A DNA stretch of 64,000 nucleotides, from positions 80,888 through 144,887 of the forward strand of contig NZ_MWWR01000008.1 of assembly GCF_002259605.1 (NCBI RefSeq). Reading direction: 5' to 3'. Below, piece after piece: positions 1-8,631 of this stretch (position 1 is the stretch's first letter; each line of letters starts with the position of its first letter). The notes below the pieces were generated by a model that worked only from the letters and a program-made list of their open reading frames with translations, had not been told where the DNA came from and did not search any database. This DNA is from Pseudoscardovia radai. GTDB taxonomy: Bacteria; Actinomycetota; Actinomycetes; Actinomycetales; Bifidobacteriaceae. Made by a program: the position numbers and the translations under genes.

Positions 1-999
1 ACGATTCTGCCGGCCGATGACCTCGTCGAGATGCTTGATGCGGTGCGCCGCATCTGGGGCCTGCAGCCCGGCGCCGAGGTGACGACCGAGGCGAACCCCG
101 ACACCGTGGATGCCGATTACATCAAGCGTCTTGCCGACGGCGGGTTCACGCGGATTTCCTTCGGCATGCAGTCCGCGGTTCCCTCGGTGCTGCGCACCCT
201 GGATCGTCGCCATACGCCGGCGAACGTCGAGGCAGGTGTGCGCGCGGCGGATGCCTGCGGGCTTCGTTCGAGCGTGGACCTGATCTACGGCGCGCCGGGG
301 GAGAGCTTCGAGGATTGGCGCACGTCGGTGCGCGCCGCGGTGGATCTGGGCGTGAATCATATATCTGCGTATGCGCTCACGATTGCGCCGCGCACCACGA
401 TGGGCCGCATGATCGCCGCCGGCCGGCTGCCCAAGCCCAGCGACGATGACGAGGCCGCCAAATACGAGATCGCCGACGAGGCCTTCGCCGCCGCGGGATT
501 GACATGGTATGAAATCAGCAACTGGGCGCGGCCCGGCTTCGAATCACGGCACAACCTGGGGTACTGGCGCAACGTGGACTGGGCCGGCATCGGCCCCGGC
601 GCGCATTCCCACTACCGCTTCGAGAAGCGCGGTTCCGCGGATAACGCGGAGCATGTAACACTGAGTAATATACCTGCGGTGGGCATGCGCGCCTGGGACA
701 CCGCGCATCCCCGCGCATGGGCCCACCAGATCAACACAGCCACGGTGCCATGGGCGGGCAGCGAGGCGATCACTGCGCGGCAGGATGCAGAGGAGACGCT
801 GATGCTCGGTCTGCGTCTGCATGAAGGTTTCGACACGTCGCGCTTCGCCGGAATCATCCCGCTCGAGGCATGGCGGCAGCTGGAATCCGAGGGGTTGATT
901 CACTTGGTGCCTAGGCCGTCTGGTTCGCTTGCGGTGCCGACGCTGCGCGGCCGATTGCTCAACGACCTCATCATCGAGCGCCTCTTCGATTACCTGTGA
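1..999 (+). CDS. hemW: HemW-like radical SAM protein, 5' end missing
   Basis: The last 332 residues of a HemW (formerly annotated as oxygen-independent coproporphyrinogen III oxidase-like) protein. The frame is open at base 1, so the start and the N-terminal radical SAM CxxxCxxC cluster lie outside the window. Visible family marks are TTEANPDTVD, the strand ISFGMQS, SVDLIYGAPGES, and the C-terminal block YEISNWARPG followed by HNLGYWRN and GIGPGAHSH, which is typical of HemW and its CPO-like relatives. HemW is understood to be a heme chaperone rather than a true oxidase. The gene converges on the next one, with a 69-bp gap that holds only weak palindromes. Confidence 0.88.
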   Translation, partial: TILPADDLVEMLDAVRRIWGLQPGAEVTTEANPDTVDADYIKRLADGGFTRISFGMQSAVPSVLRTLDRRHTPANVEAGVRAADACGLRSSVDLIYGAPGESFEDWRTSVRAAVDLGVNHISAYALTIAPRTTMGRMIAAGRLPKPSDDDEAAKYEIADEAFAAAGLTWYEISNWARPGFESRHNLGYWRNVDWAGIGPGAHSHYRFEKRGSADNAEHVTLSNIPAVGMRAWDTAHPRAWAHQINTATVPWAGSEAITARQDAEETLMLGLRLHEGFDTSRFAGIIPLEAWRQLESEGLIHLVPRPSGSLAVPTLRGRLLNDLIIERLFDYL

Positions 1000-1068
1000 G
1001 TGGAGGGGAGACCACGCAATGGCGCGCCATGTGATGCGGTTTCATCATGGGGTGCCGATGGGGGAGGC

Positions 1069-1704
1069 TTAGAGAATCCGTCCAGGGCACACTGTGCTGA
1101 ACGCACAGCCGTCGCACGTCGGCTGCTTGCCGCAGTGGTTCTTGCCATGTTCGAGCAGCAGCCAGTGGTACCAGCCGTAGATTTGGTAATCGGCGGGCAG
1201 GCCGGATTCGAAGAAGCGGCGGATCTGCCTGTCATCTGTGAATCCGTATCCCATGCGGTCAAGGAAGCGGCGCGTGTAGGCGTCGATGACGAACGACGGC
1301 TTGTGTAGCGCGAATACGAGCATCGCGTCCGCGGTTTCCGCGCCGATGCCTTTTAGTCCCAGCAGTTCGCGCCGCAGCCGATCCAGACTCGTCGCCCGCG
1401 CCTTTTCGATGTCGAATCCATACCCGCGGTACCATTCGCTGACGTTGCGGATCGTCGCCGCCTTCGCCTTCATGAAACCGCACGGGCGAATCGTCTCCTG
1501 CAGCTGTTCGACAGGCATCTCCAGTACCTTGGCAGGCTCGGGTTCGCCCCATGCGGCAAGCGCTTTCTCCACCTGCGTCCACGCTGTGTTTTGCACCAGG
1601 ACGGCGCTGACCATGATTTCGTACGGCGTGCCCGGCCACCATCGCGGCTTGCCATAGGCTTCGACCAGTTTGTTGTAGACTTGCTGCCCCGTCAATCGTT
1701 CCAT
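1069..1704 (-). CDS. Endonuclease III-like HhH-GPD DNA glycosylase
   Basis: 211 residues, the size of an endonuclease III/MagIII-type base-excision glycosylase. The helix-hairpin-helix is LKGIGAETAD, and the catalytic Asp is kept in VIDAYTRR. The position of the Nth catalytic lysine (GVGRKTA in E. coli) carries Glu here. By family knowledge this predicts a monofunctional glycosylase without beta-lyase activity. The C-terminus has four cysteines spaced C-x5-C-x2-C-x5-C, slightly tighter than the usual x6-x2-x5 [4Fe-4S] pattern but probably still a cluster. It is divergent from the UvrA paralog, so two DNA-repair-like genes share an upstream region. The exact lesion specificity is unknown. Confidence 0.82.
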   Translation of the reverse strand: MERLTGQQVYNKLVEAYGKPRWWPGTPYEIMVSAVLVQNTAWTQVEKALAAWGEPEPAKVLEMPVEQLQETIRPCGFMKAKAATIRNVSEWYRGYGFDIEKARATSLDRLRRELLGLKGIGAETADAMLVFALHKPSFVIDAYTRRFLDRMGYGFTDDRQIRRFFESGLPADYQIYGWYHWLLLEHGKNHCGKQPTCDGCAFSTVCPGRIL

Positions 1705-1910
1705 GATGAATCCCGTCTCATCGCGCCATCACGGCGCCACCCGTGGTGCATTCGGTTGCGCTGTGTTCACGGTGCTCAGCATATCTCCGACCATCCCGCC
1801 GGATCAGCCTACCGGATTCCTGCGGAAGGTCAGGCTCCGAATGGTCACGGTACCATGCAAGGATTGAGCCACAAATCTTAGAGGCGGCTGTGAGTGTCTT
1901 GGAGGTAGCT

Positions 1911-4562
1911 GTGAACGAACACCCGATGTCATCGTCAAATATCCACCTGTCAAACCCCACGCAATCCGCACGCCCCGCACCCACCAGCGCAACCTCCGCA
2001 ACCGCGACATCCGCCCGCAGGCCCGCCGCCATCGAGGTGCGCGGGGCGCGCGTCCACAACCTGCGAAACATCGACGTGGACGTGCCGCTCGGCAAGATCG
2101 TGGGAATCGCCGGCGTTTCCGGATCGGGCAAGTCGTCGCTCGCGCTCGGCGTGCTGTATGCGGAAGGCTCGCGCCGCTACCTTGAATCCCTCTCCACCTA
2201 CACGCGCCGGCGCATGACGCAGGCCGAACGGGCGGACGTCGACGACGTGCGTTACGTGCCCGCCGCGCTCGCATTGCACCAGCGCCCCGGCGTGCCCGGC
2301 ATCCGCAGCACCTTCGGCACGATGAGCGAACTGCTTAACAGCCTGCGCCTCATGTTCTCGCGCCTGGCAAGCCACCGCTGCCCCAACGGGCATTACGTCG
2401 AGCCCACCCTCGCCGTCGCCGCCATGCAGCCGATCGTCTGCCCCGAATGCGGCGCGCAGGTCGAAGCGCCCGGCGCCGAGGACCTCGCCTTCAACAGCCG
2501 CGGCGCCTGCCCGACCTGCCAAGGCACCGGCATCGCGCACATCGTCGACGAATCCACCCTCGTGCCCGACCAGTCGAAGACCATCGACGAAGGCGCCGTC
2601 GTCGTATGGGGCAGCCTCATCTGGTCGCTCATGACGGATGTGTGCCGCGAGATGGGCGTGCGCACCGACGTGCCGTTCCGCGACCTGACCGACCGTGAGA
2701 AAGAGATCGTCTACCACGGCCCCATGGTCAAGAAGCACATCCATTACGTGAGCAAAAACGCCCAGCAGGACGGTGAGCTCGACTTCACCTACTACAGCGC
2801 CGTCAACACTGTCAAGAACGCGCTCTCCAAGGTCAAGGACGAGCGTGGCATGAAACGCGTCGCCAAATACCTGAAGGACGGCACGTGCCCCGATTGCCAT
2901 GGCATGCGTCTGAGCGAGGCGGCGCGGGCGCCGAGGCTGCGGGGCATCGGGCTGGCGGATGCCACCGCGATGACGCTGGGCGATGCCATCGAGTGGGTCA
3001 AGGGCGTGCCGGATTCGCTGCCTGCCAAGATGCGCCCGATGGCAAAGAACATCTGCGATTCGTTCCTTGATACGGCGCGCCGCCTGATGGACCTCGGCCT
3101 GGGCTACCTGTCGCTCGACCGCGCCGGCTCCACGTTGTCGACCGGCGAGCGTCAGCGCGTGCAGCTCGCCCGCGCCGTGCGCAACCGCACGACCGGGGTG
3201 CTCTATGTGCTTGACGAGCCGTCCATCGGTTTGCATCCGTACAACCTGCAAGGGTTGGTGGGTGTGATGGACGATTTGGTTGCCGACGGCAATTCCGTGG
3301 TGCTGGTGGACCATGACACGCAGGTGCTGGGCCATGCCGATTGGATCGTCGAGATGGGGCCAGGCGCCGGAGCGGACGGCGGCAGTGTGATCGCGCAGGG
3401 CACTGTGCCTGACCTGGCGGGCGATGCCCGGTCGGTGATCGGCCCGTTCCTCGCGCGGCAGGTCGAGTCCGGGGACGGGGAACCTGCCGCGGAGCGTGTG
3501 CGCCCGGTGGTGCCGAAGGGAGAGGCGTTCGACATGGGCACGATAGCCATGCACACCCGTGCCATCCACACCGTGCATCCGCTGGACGTGCGCGTCCCCA
3601 AGGGCAGGCTCACCGTTGTGACCGGCGTGTCCGGGTCCGGCAAGACGACGATGGTGCTCGAAAGCCTGGTGCCGGCGCTTCAGGCGGCCGCGGATTCGGC
3701 CGGTTCAACTGATTCTGTGGATTCGGCTGATGTTGCGTTGCCTGCGCATGTGCAGAGCCTTTCGGCGCCGGGAATCAGGCATGCCAAGCTCATCGACGCC
3801 ACGCCGATCGGTATCAACGTGCGTTCCACTGTCGCCACCTACGCGGGCATCCACGACGAGCTGCGCAAGGCGTTCGCGCGCACGGACGACGCAAAACGGC
3901 TGGGATTCAAGGCAGGGGATTTCTCATACAACACCGGAAGGCTGCGGTGCCCCACATGCGACGGCACTGGCCAGATTTCGCTCGACGTGCAGTTCCTGCC
4001 CGACGTGCAGGTGGATTGCCCCGATTGCCATGGGTCGCGCTACGGCAAGCAGGCCGATGCGATACGACGCCCGTTCGGCGGCACGGTTGAATACAGTCTG
4101 CCGCAACTCATGCGCATGAGCGTGGATGAAGCGCTCGAAGCGTTCGATTCCGGCCGCGGTCTCAAGCTGCTGCGCCAGCGTCTGCAGACGCTACACGACC
4201 TGGGGCTGGGCTATCTCACGATCGGGGAGCAGACGCCCGGGCTCTCCGGCGGCGAGGCGCAGCGCCTCAAGCTCGCCAGCGAGATGGGGCGCGCCCAGGA
4301 CGATTCGCTGTTCGTGTTCGACGAGCCGACGATCGGCCTGCACCCCAAGGACGTGCTTACGCTGCTGGACGTGTTCCAAACGCTCATCGACCACGGCGCC
4401 ACCGTCATCGTCATCGAACACGACCTCGACGTGATGCGCAACGCCGACTGGATCATCGACATGGGGCCGCTCGGAGGTGTGCAAGGCGGCCGCATCGTCG
4501 CCCAAGGCACACCTGATGACATCCGCCGCAACCCCGACAGCCTCACCGGCCGGTTCCTCTGA
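1911..4562 (+). CDS. UvrA paralog (excinuclease ABC subunit A-like ATPase)
   Basis: 883 residues from a GTG start chosen for the GGAGGT ribosome site at 1901-1906; an ATG at 1926 is an alternative. Two ABC modules are present. The first has Walker A GVSGSGKSS near residue 68, signature LSTGERQRVQLA near 408 and VLDEPSIGLH near 433. The second has GVSGSGKTTM near 572, LSGGEAQRLKLA near 777 and DEPTIGLHP near 804. Zinc-binding cysteine pairs occur in both halves (CPECG, CPTCQGTG; CPTCDGTG, CPDCHGSR). At under 900 residues it is shorter than canonical UvrA (about 940-1000), like the class II UvrA paralogs that lack the UvrB-binding region and are often tied to drug tolerance or natural-product resistance. 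The housekeeping uvrA is presumably elsewhere. The cysteine pairs and second signature are intact, so it should be an active ATPase. Confidence 0.85.
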   Translation: MNEHPMSSSNIHLSNPTQSARPAPTSATSATATSARRPAAIEVRGARVHNLRNIDVDVPLGKIVGIAGVSGSGKSSLALGVLYAEGSRRYLESLSTYTRRRMTQAERADVDDVRYVPAALALHQRPGVPGIRSTFGTMSELLNSLRLMFSRLASHRCPNGHYVEPTLAVAAMQPIVCPECGAQVEAPGAEDLAFNSRGACPTCQGTGIAHIVDESTLVPDQSKTIDEGAVVVWGSLIWSLMTDVCREMGVRTDVPFRDLTDREKEIVYHGPMVKKHIHYVSKNAQQDGELDFTYYSAVNTVKNALSKVKDERGMKRVAKYLKDGTCPDCHGMRLSEAARAPRLRGIGLADATAMTLGDAIEWVKGVPDSLPAKMRPMAKNICDSFLDTARRLMDLGLGYLSLDRAGSTLSTGERQRVQLARAVRNRTTGVLYVLDEPSIGLHPYNLQGLVGVMDDLVADGNSVVLVDHDTQVLGHADWIVEMGPGAGADGGSVIAQGTVPDLAGDARSVIGPFLARQVESGDGEPAAERVRPVVPKGEAFDMGTIAMHTRAIHTVHPLDVRVPKGRLTVVTGVSGSGKTTMVLESLVPALQAAADSAGSTDSVDSADVALPAHVQSLSAPGIRHAKLIDATPIGINVRSTVATYAGIHDELRKAFARTDDAKRLGFKAGDFSYNTGRLRCPTCDGTGQISLDVQFLPDVQVDCPDCHGSRYGKQADAIRRPFGGTVEYSLPQLMRMSVDEALEAFDSGRGLKLLRQRLQTLHDLGLGYLTIGEQTPGLSGGEAQRLKLASEMGRAQDDSLFVFDEPTIGLHPKDVLTLLDVFQTLIDHGATVIVIEHDLDVMRNADWIIDMGPLGGVQGGRIVAQGTPDDIRRNPDSLTGRFL

Positions 4563-4633
4563 GGCCGGGCACGGCTGGCAGCGGGTGATGCGGCGGCGTG
4601 CACAGCGAGGCAGGGAAGGCGGCGGGCAGTCAG

Positions 4634-5698
4634 TCAGCGCTTGATCAGATATTTGGCTTCCGCAAAGGACTCGCGCACCATGTTGTTGAGGAGCATGTCG
4701 CGTGGGGAGCCCGCCGCGATGCCGCGCACATCCGTGTAACCCTGGTCATGGGCGATTTGCAGGGAACGGAATACATGGAAGTCGTTGGTGACGATGCCAA
4801 TGGAAGGCTCGGACACGGTGCTGCTGGTGCTGCTCCCTGTGTTGTTGGCGCTGTCGATGATTGCGCGGCTGTTACGCAGGTTTTCCACGGTCGTGGAGGA
4901 ATTGGGCTCCTCGATGATGCGCGATGCATCGATGCCGGCGTCATGCTCAAGATAATCCGCCATTCCTCGCGCCTCCGCATACGGTTCATTGGGGCCCTGC
5001 CCGCCCGAGACGATGCACGTCGTGCCAGGGTTTGCGCGCAAGTATTCGGCTGCTTTGTCAAGTCGGTAGCGCAGCACGAGGCTGGGGGAGCCTTGGTAGA
5101 CCTGCGCGCCTAGCACGATGATGTAATCAAGGTTCCGATTGCCTTCGTCGCGCATGTGAGAGACGATGGCGGCTTGCGACATGCCAAAACTGCATAGTGC
5201 GACGCATAGCACGATGCCGATGGGAATGCGCGCCGCGCTGGGCAGCACTCGCCACCAATGGAACCAGATGGCCGCAGCCCACACGCCAAGGGCGAGCGCA
5301 AGAGCCACCCAGAACAGCCAGAATGACGTGCCGGTGTGCGTGTTGTAGACCGCGCGGGCGTACCACAGGCTGGCGAACGCGGCGATGCACACGATTGCCG
5401 TCGCAGTCTGGCGCAATGGGAAGTGAATGTGGGTGGCGGTCGCGTTGGTTGCGTTGGTTGCGGCGGTTGTGGTGGTGTCGTTGGCGTCGGAGTTAGTGGT
5501 GGCAGTCGTGGCTGTGTCGTTGGTGTATTCGCTGGTCGTGGCAGTGGCATCGGTTGAGATGCCGGTTGCGGTGTTGGTGCTGGTGGTATCGGGGGTGTTG
5601 TTGGCGATGGTGTCGGAAGCAGTTTCGGCGGCGCTGCCTGTTGAATGAGGATCGTTTCGGTTGTCTTGCGGGTCCCCGGACTGTAGTTCATTCATCAT
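4634..5698 (-). CDS. YdcF/SanA-type (DUF218) membrane protein
   Basis: 354 residues. The C-terminal half is a DUF218 domain: IIVLGAQV near residue 190, CIVSGGQGPNEP, EARGMADYL, EEPNSSTTVENLRNS and IVTNDFHVFRS. This set is typical of YdcF/ElyC/SanA proteins, which are linked to envelope integrity and possibly nucleotide-linked envelope steps; the biochemical role is not firm. Residues 20-90 are almost pure Thr/Asn/Ala/Asp low complexity, then three hydrophobic segments (about 95-180) place the domain outside the membrane. The long Thr/Asn tract is unusual for the family and is encoded by GGT/GTT-rich DNA on the plus strand, so it may vary in length between strains. The start is supported by GAAGGA just upstream. 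Confidence 0.8.
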   Translation of the reverse strand: MMNELQSGDPQDNRNDPHSTGSAAETASDTIANNTPDTTSTNTATGISTDATATTSEYTNDTATTATTNSDANDTTTTAATNATNATATHIHFPLRQTATAIVCIAAFASLWYARAVYNTHTGTSFWLFWVALALALGVWAAAIWFHWWRVLPSAARIPIGIVLCVALCSFGMSQAAIVSHMRDEGNRNLDYIIVLGAQVYQGSPSLVLRYRLDKAAEYLRANPGTTCIVSGGQGPNEPYAEARGMADYLEHDAGIDASRIIEEPNSSTTVENLRNSRAIIDSANNTGSSTSSTVSEPSIGIVTNDFHVFRSLQIAHDQGYTDVRGIAAGSPRDMLLNNMVRESFAEAKYLIKR

Positions 5699-5839
5699 TT
5701 TTGTCCTTCAGCGGTTGTTTCTGGCGGATTGCCCTCGGGCAAGTCTTGCGTGCTGCGGGTTGCGTTCTGTGCATGGCATCGACGTGCATGGCATCGACGG
5801 TGATGCAGCGCATGCCACCAGTGTATTGTGCCGGCGCGC

Positions 5840-6030
5840 TTCCCCTTTTCTTTCCATGTCATTTTATTCCTTTTCTCTGTCTCTTTTCACATCGCTTCCT
5901 TCGTCTCTCACGTCGTTTCTTCTCTATTTTTTCCCTTTTCCTTTTCCTTTTTTCTTTTTCTCTTTCTCCTTCTGCTTGCCCTGCCTTACTTCCTTCTCCT
6001 TTTCCTTCCTTTCCATTTCTCCTTCCTCCC
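5840..6030 (+). other. Polypyrimidine tract in the 5699-6181 gap
   Basis: The 483-bp space between two divergent genes holds no credible gene. About 190 bases of the plus strand are almost entirely C and T (runs such as TTTTTCTTTTTCTC), flanked on the right by the MerR-type promoter. Open frames here are rich in Phe/Ser/Leu only because of the composition. Such strand asymmetry can form triplex or R-loop structures; nothing more can be read from the sequence. Confidence 0.6.
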
Positions 6031-6046
6031 GTCGGCGTGTCGCGCT

Positions 6047-6077
6047 TTGACTTAAAGTGTGCTTTAAGCCCTACCGT
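6047..6077 (+). promoter_or_regulatory. MerR-type promoter/operator of the aldo/keto reductase operon
   Basis: TTGACT (6047-6052) and TACCGT (6072-6077) are separated by 19 bp, the elongated spacer characteristic of promoters that MerR-family activators untwist. The spacer contains a perfect inverted repeat, CTTAAAG-tgtg-CTTTAAG (6051-6057 / 6062-6068). The arrangement closely resembles AdhR-like aldehyde-responsive MerR operators, and a MerR gene is the second gene of the operon that starts about 105 bp downstream. Autoregulation is inferred. Confidence 0.68.
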
Positions 6078-6181
6078 GATGTTATCGAAAGCAAATGCGG
6101 CTGGATGCCAATCCTGAGGAAAGGCACTGCATGAATCGCTGCGCTGCTTGCTACAAGACGATATGAAAAGGAGACCGCACC

Positions 6182-7057
6182 ATGGCGGATTCGGCATTGG
6201 CCCAGACATTTACCCTCAACAACGGGGTGACGATTCCCAAGCTTGCGCTGGGCACATGGCTCATCGAAGGGCGGCAGGCGACCGATGCAGTCAAGGCGGC
6301 GCTTGCAATCGGCTACCGTCACATCGACACCGCCGAAGCATATGGCAACGAGGCGGAGGTCGGACGCGGTGTGCGCGAATCCGGTGTGGATCGTGCCGAG
6401 GTGTTCGTGACGACCAAGCTCGCCGCGGAATGCAAAGACTATGATTCAGCGGCAGCCGCCATTGAAGAATCCTTGCGCAAACTCGACCTGGGATATATCG
6501 ACATGATGATCATCCACAGCCCCCAGCCTTGGAGCGCCGTCAACCAGTCGTCCGACCGGTATGAGAAAGGCAATGTCGAGGCGTACCGCGCTCTCGAGGA
6601 CGCCTACAAGGCTGGCAAGATCCGTGCGATCGGCGTGTCAAACTTTACGGTGCACGACATCGACAACATCCTGGACAACTGCACAGTGACGCCTGCGGTC
6701 AACCAAGTCCTTGCACATATCACCAACACCCCGTGGGACGTCATCGACTACTGCAAGAAGCAGGGGATACTCGTCGAAGCGTATTCGCCTATCGCGCACG
6801 GTGTGGTGCTGGACAACCCCCAGATCGCATCGATGGCGCAGCGTTACGGGGTGAGCCCTGCGCAGTTGTGCATCCGCTACGACCTGCAGCTGGGGTTGTT
6901 GCCGCTTCCCAAGACGGCGAACCCCGACCATATGCGCACCAATGCGCAAGTGGATTTCGAGATATCCGACGAAGACATGGAGGCCCTTGAAGGCATGGAA
7001 CACATCAAGGACTACGGAGACCAGAGTTTCTGGCCCGTATACGGAGGAAGGGCATGA
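6182..7057 (+). CDS. Aldo/keto reductase
   Basis: 291-residue cytoplasmic NADPH-dependent aldo/keto reductase of the 2,5-diketogluconate reductase/YvgN type. The catalytic tetrad is visible: Asp and Tyr in YRHIDTAEAYGNE, Lys in VTTKL and His in MIIHSP. The coenzyme-binding end has LPKTANPDHMRTNAQ. An AAAAGGAG ribosome site precedes the ATG. It heads a co-directional cluster with a MerR regulator (4-bp overlap), a CMD-cupin protein and a flavodoxin, and the promoter upstream is MerR-like, so a role in detoxifying reactive aldehydes or carbonyls is a reasonable inference. The physiological substrate cannot be told from sequence. Confidence 0.9.
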   Translation: MADSALAQTFTLNNGVTIPKLALGTWLIEGRQATDAVKAALAIGYRHIDTAEAYGNEAEVGRGVRESGVDRAEVFVTTKLAAECKDYDSAAAAIEESLRKLDLGYIDMMIIHSPQPWSAVNQSSDRYEKGNVEAYRALEDAYKAGKIRAIGVSNFTVHDIDNILDNCTVTPAVNQVLAHITNTPWDVIDYCKKQGILVEAYSPIAHGVVLDNPQIASMAQRYGVSPAQLCIRYDLQLGLLPLPKTANPDHMRTNAQVDFEISDEDMEALEGMEHIKDYGDQSFWPVYGGRA

Positions 7058-7650
7058 GCAGCGGTAGGCCAGACGCCCATGACGATGCGATGGCGGGCGC
7101 CGCGGTGACGGACAGTGTGGGGCGGTCCCTCTCCTCATCGTCCACCGATGCGTATGGTTCCGACGATGAACCGGCGTATTCGATATCCCAGGTCGCGCAG
7201 ATCATGGGCGTCGCCCCGTCCGCGCTGCGCTACTACGACCACGAAGGATTGCTGCCGCACGTGGAGCGCATCAACGGCGTGCGCGTGTTCCGCAACAAGG
7301 ACTTTCCGTGGTTGCGAGTGCTGCAGTGTTTGAAAAACACGGGTATGCCCATACGGCGGATCAGGGAATACGCGCAGCTGTGCGAGGAGGGCGACGCTTC
7401 GCTCGAACAACGCTATGAGCTCATCAAAGCGCAGCGACAGGCCGTGCTCGACCAGATCGAGCAACTGAAGTTCTACCTGCGGGAGCTCGATTTCAAAGAT
7501 TGGTACTATCGCACCGCCATCGCCGCAGGTACTGAATCCGCCGTCCATGTCGACGAAGCCCCCGGCATGGAACCCGACAGGATCCCAGACACCCAGGAGG
7601 CAACTGGAAGCGAAACGGCCGCCGGATGCAAGGACAAGGATGATGAGTGA
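7054..7650 (+). CDS. MerR family transcriptional regulator
   Basis: 198 residues; its ATG overlaps the reductase stop (ATGA). An N-terminal extension of about 43 residues rich in Ala/Asp/Ser precedes a standard winged helix (YSISQVAQIMGVAPSALRYY, wing with INGVRVFRNKD) at about 45-115, followed by a dimerisation helix rich in Glu/Gln/Leu (about 120-155). No cysteine pair suggests a metal sensor, so the AdhR/YfmP-like aldehyde or redox group is more likely than the metal-responsive group. The 19-bp-spacer promoter with inverted repeat at 6047-6077 is its likely target. Confidence 0.88.
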   Translation: MSSGRPDAHDDAMAGAAVTDSVGRSLSSSSTDAYGSDDEPAYSISQVAQIMGVAPSALRYYDHEGLLPHVERINGVRVFRNKDFPWLRVLQCLKNTGMPIRRIREYAQLCEEGDASLEQRYELIKAQRQAVLDQIEQLKFYLRELDFKDWYYRTAIAAGTESAVHVDEAPGMEPDRIPDTQEATGSETAAGCKDKDDE

Positions 7651-7777
7651 CAGCGGCAATGGCGACCATATCCGACCCCATGTGCCGGATCCAGCCGACA
7701 CATGAGCTTCGTCCACGCACAGAGACTCACATATAGCCGGATGACAGGCATCCAGCGAAACCATCAAGGAGTACACA

Positions 7778-8533
7778 ATGATCAAACAAACGGCAGGACA
7801 CGATCAGTTGGGCGATTTCTCGCCGAAGTTCGCCCATTACAACGACGACGTGCTCTTCGGCGAAGTGTGGAACGACCCCACGCTCTCGCCTAAGACGCGC
7901 AGCATCATCACGATCAGCACCCTCATCGGCAAAGGCATCACTGATTCCTCGCTCACATACCATCTTCAGACCGCCCGCGCCAACGGCGTGACCCGTGACG
8001 AAATGGCATCGATTCTCACACACATCGCTTTCTACGCAGGCTGGCCGAACGCATGGGCGGCATTCCCGATGGCAAAGGAAGTGTATGCCTCCGATGCCAC
8101 GCATGACGCGGCAGAGCAGGAGGAACACGGCGGGTTCTTCGGCATGGGCGAACCAAACGACGGCTACGCGCAATACTTCACCGGACGGTCCTACCTCAAG
8201 CAGATAAGCGCACCCGGCGATCCACTCGCCATCCACAACGTGACATTCGAACCCGGATGCCGCAACAACTGGCACATCCACCATGCCGCGCGTGGCGGCG
8301 GGCAGATCCTCATCTGCGTCGACGGCGAAGGATGGTGCCAGTTCGAAGGCCAGCCGGCGCACCACATGCTTCCCGGCGATGTGGTGGAGGTGCCAGCCGG
8401 AGTGAAGCACTGGCACGGTGCCGCGAAGGATTCGTGGTTCTCGCACCTTGCCTTCATGCTGCCAGGCGAAGGCATGAGCAACGAATGGCTTGAGCCGGTC
8501 AGCGACGCCGAATACGACGCGCTCGCGGCATGA
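7778..8533 (+). CDS. Carboxymuconolactone decarboxylase-cupin fusion protein
   Basis: 251 residues with two domains. Residues 10-105 are an AhpD/CMD-like helical domain (LSPKTRSIITIS, then a G-V-T-R-D-E-M turn) but without the CxxC of peroxidase-type members. Residues 140-235 are a cupin barrel with metal-ligand His residues in NWHIHHA and KHWHG and the turn LPGDVVEVPAGVKH. This pairing is widespread in bacteria and is usually annotated as a putative gamma-carboxymuconolactone decarboxylase/cupin, but beta-ketoadipate degradation is not expected here. Presence in a MerR-controlled operon with a reductase and a flavodoxin points to handling of reactive small molecules. An AAGGAG site lies upstream. 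The true reaction is unknown. Confidence 0.85.
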   Translation: MIKQTAGHDQLGDFSPKFAHYNDDVLFGEVWNDPTLSPKTRSIITISTLIGKGITDSSLTYHLQTARANGVTRDEMASILTHIAFYAGWPNAWAAFPMAKEVYASDATHDAAEQEEHGGFFGMGEPNDGYAQYFTGRSYLKQISAPGDPLAIHNVTFEPGCRNNWHIHHAARGGGQILICVDGEGWCQFEGQPAHHMLPGDVVEVPAGVKHWHGAAKDSWFSHLAFMLPGEGMSNEWLEPVSDAEYDALAA

Positions 8534-8631
8534 CCGGCGGCCCGTCGAGTGTCTGGAACCAGGATCGGACGGTTCAGGCAAACAATCACAGTGAGTGAGA
8601 TGACTCAAACGATTCAAGAATCGAGAGCGAT

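Noticed and set aside
1743..1910. Longer N-terminus for the UvrA paralog beginning at 1743
   Set aside because: The extra residues are Arg/Ser/Cys-rich, overlap the promoter region of the divergent glycosylase and lack a ribosome site; GGAGGT at 1901 fits the GTG at 1911.
5840..6055. Phe/Ser/Leu-rich open frames in the pyrimidine tract
   Set aside because: Open only because T- and C-rich DNA lacks stops; no start signal and no protein-like composition.
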